Origin: Atrichornis clamosus
Taxonomy: Eukaryota > Chordata > Aves > Passeriformes > Menuridae
DNA: 64,000 bases
Direction: 5' to 3'
Assembly: GCA_013400975.1 (NCBI GenBank)
Contig: WBMZ01010920.1
Span: 434,001 to 498,000 of the forward strand
Below are positions 50,859 to 63,244 of the stretch, in pieces. The position numbers and the translations under genes were made by a program. Positions within the stretch are counted from its first letter, which is position 1. Each line of letters starts with the position of its first letter. The notes under the pieces are model-generated. The model worked only from the letters and a program-made list of their open reading frames with translations, did no database searches and was not told the origin of the DNA.

Positions 50859-52450
50859 AGACCAGCTTCAAAACATGAGGACCTCTATTTCATACTTTAA
50901 AAATAAAGGGTACCTTTAGGATGCTTCTCCATGAGGAAAGTCTAATATTAAAAGCTAAACATGAATAGTGAAAATTCATGTTAAAAAATTCAGGTTTTCC
51001 ATTCCTGCTACATTTCTCATGGCCAAAAAATAAATAAAGGAAGGACTTCGTATACAATATGGAATTGAAAAGCACTTTGATTTCTTATTTTAGATGGCTT
51101 ATAAAAAAATTTTTTTGATGTGTCTTTGAATGACATCAACTTGTTCATATTGACTTTTTTTCTAGAAACAGTGTTAGCGATCATCAGTCTATTAAATCAA
51201 GGTATCTTTTACAATTTTGAAACATTTAAAGAGTTACACTTCAATTTCTTATTGGCATTTTTGGAAATCTTTGTGAGAAAACAGCATTTTCCTTTCAATT
51301 TCACAAAATTTTGGGAAATTAATGTTAAGAAGAGAAACAAATGATGGAAAAATAATTGACACAAACATTTTTCCATATTTGAAATTTTGATGAGTTCTTT
51401 CTTTATACCAATTCCATATGTAGTTATTTTGTTATCAACTCGTAAATGTTAAATTAACCTTAAGTTTCATTTCAATATCTGTTATGAACAACTATACCTT
51501 CAATTTTTTTTCTTCTCGCAAGATTCTTTATATTAAAATATGGAAATGTTAACCCAAATGTTTTTAACAAATTAACTGTAAGAAATAACAAGGTTATATT
51601 TGTATTGAACTCCAAAAAAGAGATGCTGTCTTCTAGTGTATCTAACCTTAACCAATAAAATTTTCAAGATTCAGAAATGCAGCAAAAGCATTAAAAATTA
51701 ATTTTCAGTTTAACTTTTTAGAACTGGGGTTTTTTTCCAGCATGAATAATTACATGATTTTTTCCATTAATAAATTTTGAAACAGAGGGGAAAAAAAAAG
51801 GCAGAAAGATATGTCTCAAACTTTTTTCCTGCCTAGAATTAATATATACATATATTTTAAAAATAAAACATTGTTAATTTTTCATTTATGCTATTTATAG
51901 GTTCATATAAACAATGTTATAGTTATAGTAGTCCCAAAGAGCTAGTCTACAACTAAAACAATTGGTGACCAGTGAGACACCTTAACAAGTGAAGAATGAA
52001 CACTCAAATTGAACAATCAATCAATAACTTCAGGGATGAAAATTGCCATTTCAAACTGCTACTGTAGTACTGTTGTGCATGAAATGCATTTTACATTATC
52101 TGAGGTTGATTTCACTGTACAGCATGTGGAGAATCACGCCAGATTTGGAAAAGATTTTGCTACTAAGTGTTTATCTATATATCTGATGATACAATTATGT
52201 TCATAATGTCCTCACATCTAGCAGTAAACAGGATTTTTAAAAAGAAATATGTTGCTGGTTGTTGGGTTTTTTTGTTTCTTTTTTTTTGTTTGTTTTTTTC
52301 CATACTAAGTTTATATCCTAATATCTAGACCAAGGACAGTCAGCTAGTTCTAGATATCTTTGTATACAAGGGGAACTCTTCTGCTTTGCCTATTCACAAT
52401 TACCAGCATGTAACCAATGAAATCTTTGTCACACTTAGATTGAGATATAG

Positions 52451-52479
52451 ATATATATATATATATATATGTATATATG
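52451..52479 (+). repeat. (TA)n microsatellite
   Basis: About 20 bases of pure AT dinucleotides followed by a GTATATATGT extension. It is likely length-polymorphic. Confidence 0.9.
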
Positions 52480-55400
52480 TAATACACCATGCATAGTATA
52501 TTTAGTTTTGTTTGTAGTCTTGTTTTCGAAGGTGCCAAGTTTTATTTTTGTAGCTGTTTAAATGAATACTGTAGGCAGAAGAGAAAGTGCTTGCCAAGAT
52601 GATGTGCTTCAAATCACTGTATTCATTGTCAATGTTATTAATGCAAATAGTGGAGTTAAAACTAAAAGCAAAACACTAAAAGCAATCTACACAGATGTGC
52701 CCAAATTCTGTGAAAATATCACATAATAATTATCAAAATGTACAATTTGGTTTGTGATTTATGCAAAGTAGATCTTCCTGATATTTCAGTTTATTACTTC
52801 AGCCTGAGTTTCTCTGTTGAAATTTGTGATTGTATATTTCTATGGTAACCCTGGAGGAGGGAAGGGAAGGGTGCCCAGGGAAAAGAAAGGAAAGATGCTA
52901 CAAGAAGGAAAACAGCATGAAACTGAGAAAAACAGTCAATTGGAAACAAAAAAAAAAAAAGGAATTGGAACTGCAACAGCTTTTAAAGAAGACTATATCC
53001 ACACAAAAAAACACACCATGGCAAAATAAGAAAAATAAATTAAAAGCATGTTTTGAATGGAAATATGCTTTCCTTATTTCGGATAAGCCATTCTTCTCAT
53101 TATCAATACACATTTAATCTGGGGACAGTTGAAGAAAAGGTAGTGAAAGATGCTGGGTCTAATGGGTAATTTTAAGTAACCTAAAATCAATATCTATACT
53201 CCCTGTAGAGTTTGTAGTGAATTGAAAGTTTTATCTGACTTTATACACCAAACTAAAGGCACCTAGGTTTTGAGTATTGTCCTAATAGCTAAGGGAGATG
53301 CAGTCAGCTCCAAAAGGTGATTTCATCCCATCAGATGTGTCCATTTCTGAACACTGGTTGTAAGAGGTGACTTTTAATTCAGGTAGGTGAGCCAGGCACT
53401 TAAACTTACCACTTTTTTTTTTGCTTCTCTAGTGGGAAAATGATAATCTTGTGCCTCTATCTGAAAACATCGATTTGTTAGTAACATCTATCTAACAATT
53501 TAAAATAATTTAAGCATCCAAACTTTTTAATATATGTTGATGCAATTTAGGGTGGGGAAAGTGCAAGGAAAGAGAAGAACAACTTTCGGAGCTACCTACA
53601 AAGTTTTTGATTTGAAACAAGCTGTCCATTTGAGCACTGAAGAACTTAGGATGTATGTAGACTCTTGGCATGGTAACAAATTTTAAAACTCACTGGCTGA
53701 TTACAGAGGAAGGAGTATCTCCACATGAGCAGGTTCTCAGTTTTCCATCCCCTTGCTATATATTCAGTGTCAAACAGGGGCTTTGACTCCTGAATATGAC
53801 ACACTGTGACACATGGAGACAAGTGAAATTGTGCACTTCCTTATATACGCCTTCACAGCTCATCACCTCCATATTATTTTACTCCTAGATGTCCCTGTTC
53901 ATAAGACATGAGGATAAGGCAAGTATTTGTCAGCATCTTAAACCAGAAGGTAATTAATTTTTAGAAATTGAATTATCTTGTATATGTCCTACTCTGCTTA
54001 TTTTCTTTCCATGACTATTATGACAATTTGGGTATTTATATTTTTCTGCTAGATGTAGGAGATCATCAGGGAATGTCACACACATGGCACACAAGGCGTG
54101 TTAAACAGAAATACTCCCAAACAAGAAGAATGCTGACATTAATGACACCGTTAGAAGTATCAGACAACCCTTTCTGGTCCTCCATCATTTCAGATTTTTC
54201 CCAATGAATAATTTAAATGAAGCTGTTTTTCCACTGTTAATTAACTTGACTAGTGATGCTTTTCTTTTTAGAAAGAGTGAACTTGCTGTTTTGAGAGCAA
54301 TGAAGACTCTGGCAGAGTCTACCTTCTTCCTGGTACCATAATCATTGCTTAAGTGAATAAATGCTATGTTAAAATGTGTGAAGAGATGGAACCAGGTCTT
54401 AAATCACTGTCATCCATCAACTCCAGTGCCTGACTACTTGTTTTTTCACTATCTTTTGTATAAAATCTCAATGACGTACTAGGTAGGGTGGAAGGGAGGA
54501 AGAGTGCATTAGACAGTTCTCTATGTTACCTATTTCATAAGAAAAGAACTAGTGGAAAATAAAGAAGAATGAGTTCCAAAGCTATATAGAACAGATTTTT
54601 CAATAAATAAATAAATGCAAACCTGAAAGTAAATTTTATACTTTAAGTGCTCATCCTAATTATCTTTTGGTTCTTCATCAGACTCAAAAGGACAGATTCA
54701 TATTTTCTGCTTGAATGACTTATTTTGTAGCTTTATGAAAAAAAAATAAAACGAGGTTTCCAAGAGGAATATTCAGTTTGCATGTCTCCTTTAACACAGT
54801 TAAAAACTGTCTACTGGATACGAATATATCTCACATCACCCACTACCCTGCAAAATCAGTATGGATCATTGCAAACAAATGCATTCAAGTGTGTTATGAA
54901 CGTTTGGTCAGTAGAGTAAGAGAATGCACAAAACCAACTCCTTTCAAGTCAAGTCCTTCAGTAAAAAATTAATGTATCCTCTTCTATTCTTTTCATAAAC
55001 TTCTACAGGATAAAATTATATAGAGAAAACCTGGTTGCATAGTTATTATCTGTTGGAAAGGAAAAGAAAAGCCAACACCAAAAGCAGGCATAATGAAATT
55101 TTCAGGTATCAAATTTCTGAAGTCTTGTTTTATTAAAAAAAAAAATCCTAATCACATCAGGAGTGCAGCCTGTTTGTCTGTCACATCTCCACCTCTGTGG
55201 AGGTGAACTGCAGTGCGCTTTCTTGTTCCCTTGCTCCCTTTCAAATGTGCACTTGACCTACTGTAACCCATGAGTTTCACATAATTGACACTGCCTGTGA
55301 GAGATAAGCAGGAACACGAGTCAGAGTTTCCCAACTGGTGATCTCTCAGTCACTAATGGTTTGGTAGGTCAGACAACTGGACCTTTGTATCACACAACGA

Positions 55401-57067
55401 GCCTCAAAAGGAGGTCACTGGATGATGTACTCCTCCTGCTGCTACCCAGAGTCGGTATCTCTGCGCTTCATTTCTGGAACACGGTGTTTGATGCATCACA
55501 CATGACAGATGGCTGCATTAGTGTCCACGATGCATCAAGAGACTGAAATGTAGGATCCACTGAGAGAGATGCTAGCAGCTTAGGTGTATGTAGGCTTTTG
55601 ATTCTTGCTGATTTTGTGGCTTACTAAGATGCTGATATGAAGGCTCAGAAAGGAATCTCTGTATGCAGCTCAAAAACTCTTAAACTTTAAAATGGATATA
55701 GTTTTTCTTTATTGTGGATTTTTTTGGGTTTGGGGTTTGTTGTTTTATATTTTGGTTGGTTTTGATGCAGCTATGTGTCCATCAAGAAAGAAGAAAAAGA
55801 AATCTATGAAGATCAGAATCGACTTTTTATTTAAAATTAAAACATTTTTTAATATTCACTTTGCAGATTTTATTTTCATACAAATATTCTGAATCATATA
55901 AAGTGCAACATTTTTTTTTGTTTTCTGTTGCTAGGAATTGCAACAAAGTACTAAGCACTTTTTTTTTTTAAGGTATATTTTTGAATTCCCAGTACATATA
56001 AAGATGAAGAACCTAGTAACAAGTATTTGTAGACTTTGTATCTACTCAGCCATTTGTGTCATAACCACTTTCATATGAGTTACCAGAAGAATTTTTAATT
56101 AAAGCTATTGGTATAACTCCCGTTATACCATTCTACACTCTGTACTCTTACCCTTTTTGAGTATCTCCAATTTAAATGATATGTTCCTGTCCCTTCAAAG
56201 CAATGTTACAGAACTTCTTGTTTTCACTGATCAGACTTACATTTCTGGAGTGAAACACAAGCACTGTTCAGTAGTATATAAGCTACACTCCATCCTGCAC
56301 CATTCTTTACACTACTCACCAGGGTCCAGCAACAGTGCACAGAAAATATAAGGCAGAAAATGAAGGATGTAGTTCTGTTGATAACATTTTGATGGAATAC
56401 TAGCACTCAAAATAAAATACATACTCAGCTCAACAGTGACTCATACATTTGAAAGTGAATAGGAAATTTGGGTAGGCAGAAAGTAGTGATTGATGTGGGA
56501 ATTTTACAGGAGAAAGGAACTTTACTGTTAAGCCCTACTTAAAGTCTGAAAAGGCTTTCAAAAGTTGTGCAAGTTTTAAAAGTAAATCATATTCTTCCAC
56601 TCTTTTGGCTAATAGACAGGAAGGGTAATTAGCATGTTTTGTTTTTTTACCAGTTACAGAAGCTGATGATTTCCCCAAGTAGCAAGATAGAAAATCCTAG
56701 CAGGAGAAATAGAAAATAAAACATTGATTCCTGGACTGAGGTCAAATCATGTAGTGCTGATGGTCTCTGAAACCATACAAACAGATCACAGGGCATCCAG
56801 AAACTCCATGATTAAAGAGGAACTCACAGCTGGCCAATCTCTTTACCGGCTGTGGTTCAAAACAACAGCCTATGACCAAGAGTATTCAGGTCATAGCATA
56901 TCAGAGGCCACTCACTGTGCTTTCACTCGGGTCTTGACCTGCCACTTAAGTTCACAGCATGTACTCCTCTTTTTCTCAAAACACAGGTAGTGATCTGTTC
57001 TTCAGCATCTTCTTAAGCATAAGCTCTTGGTATGGGTCTGTACCACCCCTGTATTCTGCATGAAACT

Positions 57068-57190
57068 TTGGCCAGATTGGATGGGGCTTTGAGCAACCTA
57101 GTCTAGCGGAAGGTGTCCCTACCCATGGCAGGGTGTTTGGATCTAGATGGTCCTTAATGTCCCTTCCAACCCGAACCATTCTATGGTTCA
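57068..57190 (+). mobile_element. CR1 3' end, short 5'-truncated copy
   Basis: The last 120 bases of a CR1, very close to the common avian form: GGGGCTTTGAGCAACCTAGT, CTAGCGGAAGGTGTCCCTAC, CCATGGCAGGGTGTTTGGAT, CTAGATGGTCCTTAATGTCC and CTTCCAACCCGAACCATTCT, then the terminal ATTCTATG GTTC. An A/C-rich run follows directly. Confidence 0.96.
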
Positions 57191-57276
57191 AAAAAACCCC
57201 ACCCCACCCAAATGCAGAAACAAGCGAAAAAGGAAAAAAAACCCAACAATCAAATAAAAAAACCTCCACAAAACAA
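57190..57276 (+). repeat. A/C-rich low-complexity run after the CR1 tail
   Basis: A-runs alternate with CCCC and CCC words and there are few G or T. It starts at the CR1 terminus. It may have grown from the CR1 terminal repeat region, or may be the pre-existing insertion site. It resembles the longer A/C tract at 27376. Confidence 0.75.
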
Positions 57277-58239
57277 TGCAGTAACCATTCATAACACTCA
57301 AGATTCTGGATTTAAGATTCATATTTCAAGCTTTGATAAGAAAATTGATGTCTTTTGAAAACAGAATATATGGAAGTACTCTTCAAATCAAATAAATATC
57401 TAATGAACAAAATATTGACATTTGACTCCATTACTAGATGTCACTTTCTCTGACTTCAATGCACTGAACCATTTTCTAGCCTAATGATAAATTAAGAGAA
57501 AATGTAATAAAAAAATATTTACCATTTAAATTCACTTAGACAAGTGGAGCCCTTAGCTTTTTTTCCCATCAGATAAAATCTGTATTAGGGATTACAATTT
57601 CTTTGTGTATTTTTCACTTTCACAGAATTTTTCACTGACATGCAAAAATTCAGAGGATAGAGAAAGAATGTCAAGAATGAAGGTGTTGTAAAATAAAAGC
57701 AAAGGACCCCTGGAAAATTAAAAGTGTTTCCAGAACAAAGTTCTTCAGTAATGTCTCCTGCTCATTTTAGTGCTTAATTGTAGCCAGATAGTTGTAACTG
57801 GCAGTAAAATATCCACAAAGACATATTAACATAGGAAGGCAAGAATAGAAGGGTTTATTTGGTTCTTTAATTCTCATTGTAAAAAAACCCTAAAGGTACA
57901 AAGAGAACTTTATCATAAGTTCAATGGTTTAAGTACCTGCAATAGCAAAAAAAAATATTTGTATTAAAAATCAAGATTTTCTTTGAAACAGAATACCTAA
58001 GATGAGGCAAAAACCTATAATGGAACCTGCTAATAGGAATCAACCTCCCACTCAGAGCATGGCCAATCCCCAATCTATATTTAGTTTCAAATTTCGATCA
58101 TAGTGAAATATAGAATATCTCTGACCAATTTGTTGCAGTCTTTGACCACTCACATTGTGAACTTTTTCCTAAAATCTACTTACAATTTACCTTGTTGCAG
58201 CTCATGTTCATAGCCTCTAATATCTTTTCTGTGCACCTC
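57277..58239. other. Non-coding AT-rich stretch between two CR1 pieces
   Basis: No open frame of note and no repeat recognised. Confidence 0.6.
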
Positions 58240-58880
58240 CAAAAGAATTTGGCTCTATCTTTTCTGCACTTTCCTCCTGAGTGCTTGAAAACAGCTCCCT
58301 TTCATTTTCTCTTTTCCATACCGACAAAATGAGTTCCCATTGTCTTTCCTTCCCTTTTTTTGACTATCTTGGGTTCCAGACCTCTAAATGCCTTGGTGGC
58401 CCTGCACTGACTAATTCCTTTATGCCAATATTTCTTGAGTACTGGGGAGACCAAATTGGGTGTAATACTTTGAATGCTGCATTTTTAGTGCTCAAAAAAG
58501 AATTACTCTGGCCTACTCGTTACACTCTTTCTCATACAGCCCAAAATGCAATTATTCTTCATTTCTGCAAGGACACTCTCCTGAATAAGTTTGGCTTGTC
58601 CACTGGGACATCTCAAACCCTTTCTGTTAAGCTGCTTGCTAGCCAGTGTGTCCCCAGCCCTTGCAGGATGTTGCATTCAGCTTCGTGCAACTTCATAAAC
58701 CTTCTGCCAGCTTCCCCCAGTTTGATACCATCTGCATATGGTATTGCACTTCATCCCATTGTACAGGCCAGCAAAAAAGACATTAAACAATATCAATCTC
58801 AATATCAACCCTTGAAAATGACTGAGATTCATTTATTTTTCCAAACCTGAATATCACCTCACATATGGGATCAGGACATA
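58240..58880 (-). mobile_element. CR1 reverse-transcriptase relic, antisense
   Basis: Read on the minus strand, this is about 640 bases of CR1 ORF2, covering the reverse-transcriptase catalytic region and the thumb-side sequence after it. The plus strand shows the usual antisense landmarks: CTTGGTGGCCCTGCACTGAC, GAGTACTGGGGAGACCAAAT, TCATACAGCCCAAAATGCAA, AAGCTGCTTGCTAGCCAGTG and CCAGTTTGATACCATCTGCA. The catalytic box, complement of 58727-58738, reads Y-A-D-G, so the second catalytic aspartate is lost. Stops and indels break the coding strand. The longest open frame of the whole window (189 codons, plus, 58281-58850) lies antisense to this relic and has no independent support. Confidence 0.87.
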
Positions 58881-61800
58881 CAGTGGCGGTGGTGTTGCTT
58901 TGATGAAAAAAAAAAAAGACACAGACCATAACACCTATTATTTTATATGAAATTATTGAATACATGCAGAGGAGTTATTCATTTGGTCTCTAATTTTTCC
59001 CTGCTATGTCAAATACAGATTTTCTCAGTCCTATTCAACATGCTTCCACCAATAAGAATTTACTACCAACTCTCTAGCACTGGTTTTGGGATGTTGATGT
59101 TTAAGTGTTTTGTATGTCTTTTTTTGACAATGTTCAAGGACTTAGAACTAGTGACTCTCTGGGTCAGTCAATATGCTCAACCAAGTGGGAGAATTATCCT
59201 TTCATAAGAATGTTTACCGTATGGCATATGGGAAGATAGTTGTTCATATTGCATTCACATTCTAAGCATAAATAAGCATCCTGTGCCTTTAGTTTGTGAT
59301 GAAGAAAAGGCAGCAGAATGAGAAGTCTGAGCTAATCAATATCAACTAATGTTGTCACAGGGATTCGGGGTATCTCGGTTTGAGGGCAGAGTACTTTTTA
59401 AAAAAATGTTATATATCTATACATTTATACATATATACATGTATGTATTTATACAGTCAAGACTGGTTAAACCATGATGATCATCCTAATTTCCATCTTT
59501 ATGTATCATGTTCTAGACAAGCTAACCCTTTAAGCATAGAGGTTCTAATTAGAGTTAGGAGTATGTCCTCACATTACTGCATTGTGTCAGAGAATACTCA
59601 TCGTAAAATTATGCTGTTGTTGGTAAAATACGACTCCTCCTCAGAAGCAGAATAAGCTATGTGTGTGAAAATACACTTTATCAGGATGACTGAAATTTCT
59701 CTAGAAATTTCTGTTGAATTAAATGTGTTAATTCTAAGGAGCAATGCAAACTTGGCCTTAGAGGTACATTTTAGGCTTCCATACCTTGCTGTTTTTTCTG
59801 TGTGTGTGAATGTGTGTGTGTATAAATGCATACACATGTGTGAATGCCTTACTCAGAGCAATATGGTATTGTTTAGTATTTGTAAAATATGACAAGATTT
59901 TGAAAACTATATTGTCAAATTAGAAAGTGCCTTCAGCACAATGTAACATAGTCTTAGCAATTACAAGTTCAGGTCAAGCATGGAAAATTCCCATAACTCC
60001 AGTATCTAACATGTTTTTAAAAGATTTTTTAAAAATATTTATTTTAGCTGATGCTCAAGTAAGAAACTGCATTATAAGAACAAAAGCATTGAGCATTTTT
60101 TTTCTACTTTTGTTCAGAAAACTCCAATTTGTTATATTTTGTGGACTATTTTATTGCTGTGTCTGGTTAATTCAGTCATGTTTCATTACTCTATTGACAT
60201 AGCAGAACACAATATTACTGGTACAACTGAATATGTCAGATCTAAAATATGGTACAACAATCTGGGAAATTAAACATTTTTTTTTCTTTCATGTTAAAAA
60301 AAGTGAAGATTTAATAAAGCTCTAAAACATTCAGTTAAATTTATATTTAAAACTTTAAATTTGTAATCTGTTATGGTTCATGTGCAAAACGTTACATCCT
60401 TAGGCAAACACAGAGTGCGAATGCAGTTTCTGCTTTGTTTTTAATGAGGGAAAAATTCACACAGCAGTCTGGCAGGCTTCCCATGCTTGGAAATATGTGA
60501 CTTAAATCTGATCCATTCAGTAGGTCCCTGTTCATTCTCTACAGAAGTCATGCAGCTCCATGTGATTGCAAATGGAAGGGAATTGCCACTTCACACAAAA
60601 ATCGACCTCAGCTGCTCTCACTTCAAGGCAGATGTGCAGAATGAGCTGCATGCAAAATTTAAGGAAAATAAAGAAATTATGGCACTGTAGGGATACAGTG
60701 ATTTAAAGATAATGCCTGAAGGGGCACATCTTTACTGCTACCTCTGTTGTGGAAGGCTCTTTGTACTTTCTTATCTTCAGGAAAAGTTGAAGAATTGTAG
60801 AAACGCAGGAGATGGTGAATTTCTTGATGGCAGCACAACAATGAATAAAACAGAAAATGTTTTATTCAGTACACAATATCTGGTTTACATGGAAATTGAC
60901 TTTTGGCACCTTTCTGTCTTTTCCTTCTGTCCAATAATTGTTAAATTTCTGAGAGACAAGTTAAAAATTAAGCTAATATCTATGGAAGAAACACTTGATA
61001 CAATAAATGTCCAGGAGGAATAATGTGCCAAATGTAGCAGACTCACAGTTACAAAAATGTTGCATTTTCTTACATGACTGTAAAGCGACCTTATATATGT
61101 GGGACCTTAGGTGGACAATAATGCTGAAATGCTGCTCTTTATACTCTCATTCTGGATAAATCTTTAAACTAAGATGCATTTGACTTCAAAATATGTCTCA
61201 GCAATGTTTTTACTATATTTACTGATATTACCCTAATCAGATCTTCTCAGCTAGCACTTTGGAAGCTAGTGAAACAGCAGAAATTGACTCAGGATGGTTT
61301 TCTCATTTCTACTCTACTTAGTATACTGAGTTGATGTGTTGCTTCTCTTTATGATGACACTCTACTACTTGAACTTTTTGCTCCATATTTTGTTTTGGAA
61401 GCATATGAACAAACAACAAACCTCAAATATTTTACCTAACAATGAATAAATTCATTTTTCTAATGAATACTCTTCAACTGGACTTGGAATTCTTTTCTTT
61501 CCTTTGCTATTTTACAACCAGTGCTGGAGTTACAACCAACACTGGGGTTTTGCTGAAGCCACACCCTCCCCATGAACAGTATTTCTTTCCAGGCCTGTCT
61601 GGTATTAGTGAGTAATCCTACTGACCCCAAGACAACTTCTTGCCTGGGATTCATCCTCTGGAGTTTATATTGTCAAAATTCTATTTTAATATGTGTATCA
61701 TAAAAAATTAAAACTTTGAAGAATGTGTTTCTTTCATAAATACCAAGGTAACTCTATTTCAAAGATACTGGCTCTAAGATGTAATGCATCTCTAGAAGAT

Positions 61801-63244
61801 TTTTGTCTTATTTGCATGAGCCAAATGCTGTGAAGATAATGGGGTAGAATATTCTGAAACCAGAGAGAGAAAACATACAGCAAAGGTTGTTGTATGATTA
61901 GCCCATATGGTATTTTCAATAAAACTGTGAAACATGGTCCAAAGTTGATACTAATTTATTTGTGTCTCATGGGCAGAGGTATTAGCTTCACTTTCCAAAT
62001 AGTATGTTTATTGAGAATACAACAGCCAAGCATGTATAGTCACACACTAAATGCTGGTATATTAAGTATAATAAGAAGCTCCATTATAAAAATCAAAAGG
62101 TTATTTGGATTTCAAGACCATTATTTTAAACTTATTTCTTTGTGTTCAGGTTATCTACAATCCAACTGTGTTGCAGAGGGGAAAAGAAATAACTAAATTA
62201 TAGAAAAAGTACTGTACTAGCTAAGGAGTTAAATCTAGGCTGTTATTTGGCAACAATTTTCATATTTAAAATACATTACAAAAATATTGTTCAGTAGGAA
62301 GATTATATTTCTGACTACCTGTATATGTCACTGCTTATGTTAAAAGCAGGGATATAATAAACCTTAAAAAGTCAAGTACTCTTCTAGAAAGTCGTGTAAG
62401 GACTATGGAGTTCTAAGTTGGTTTATGGGAGGCATACAGATGCAAAGAGCCTTTCATGAAATGACACTGTCCTGCTTGTGGCAAATGAGCAGTAATGGAA
62501 CAAGAAATAAAATGTATATGCAACTTCCACAAAAACTGTGCAGTCATCAGGTCTAGAAGTAGAATATTAAGAAGCCATGGATGGCATCTGTGAAACAGGC
62601 TGAGCAAAGCGATACAGTGGTTCACATACAGGAGATAAGATAAGGCTAGGTAGCCTGTGAAGCAGGTCTAGACCACAAAAATGATAACACACACAGACCA
62701 TGTCTAGGCTCTCCTGCTCTTTTCCACAAAACTTCAAAAATGGAACCACTAAACTGTTTTTTTGAAGTGAAACCTAAAATATTAGTAGCTGCAGATATTT
62801 GGACAGATTAGATCTAAATTAATTAAGGAACTAAATATTATTTGGTTTTAAATCTGAGGGTTTTAATTTATATAGGCCTTTTTTAAAAAATCACCTTTCG
62901 GCAGTCTTTTGATCTCAAGGATAACTGTGCTCGCTGAGTTCACTGTAGCACAGCACAACCCACAGTGAATTCAGTTCTTATCTCAGAACTCTCCTTTCTG
63001 TCTAATTGATGTAAAAACTTCACATGAGAAGTATAGAGTGTAAATGCTAGATCAGAACACTCTTTTATTCCCTGTGATTTGTTCAAAAGGATAACATTCT
63101 GATGTTACTACCTGCTCCTGAATGCAAGGGTAACTGAGGTTCTTGTTAATAGATCCCTTGGGGTGGATTAGAGTGAAACAACACTGAATGAATGGTGTTT
63201 GTTTATATATGGCAGGTTGATTTCAGAACAGTTTGGTTGCAGTG
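58881..63244. other. Non-coding AT-rich stretch
   Basis: There is a short TG microsatellite near 59799-59822 with a partly complementary CACATGTGTG nearby. Open frames reach 103 codons (60712-61023, plus) without any domain. No transposon or RNA gene is recognised. Confidence 0.6.
59799..59822 (+). repeat. (TG)n microsatellite, interrupted
   Basis: Two short TG runs separated by AATG, about 24 bases in total. Short and imperfect. Confidence 0.85.

Larger units (their letters stand above)
50645..57067. other. Non-coding AT-rich stretch with simple repeats
   Basis: Contents are G/T-rich low-complexity runs near 50770-50858 and 52255-52300, a (TA)n microsatellite at 52451-52479, and a slightly GC-richer part around 55150-55550 with a few CpG. 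No gene, transposon or RNA gene is recognised. Open frames are 95 codons or shorter and several are simply lysine- or phenylalanine-rich translations of A- or T-rich DNA. Confidence 0.6.

Noticed and set aside
58281..58850. 189-codon plus-strand frame as a gene
   Set aside because: It is antisense to a CR1 reverse-transcriptase relic over its whole length.
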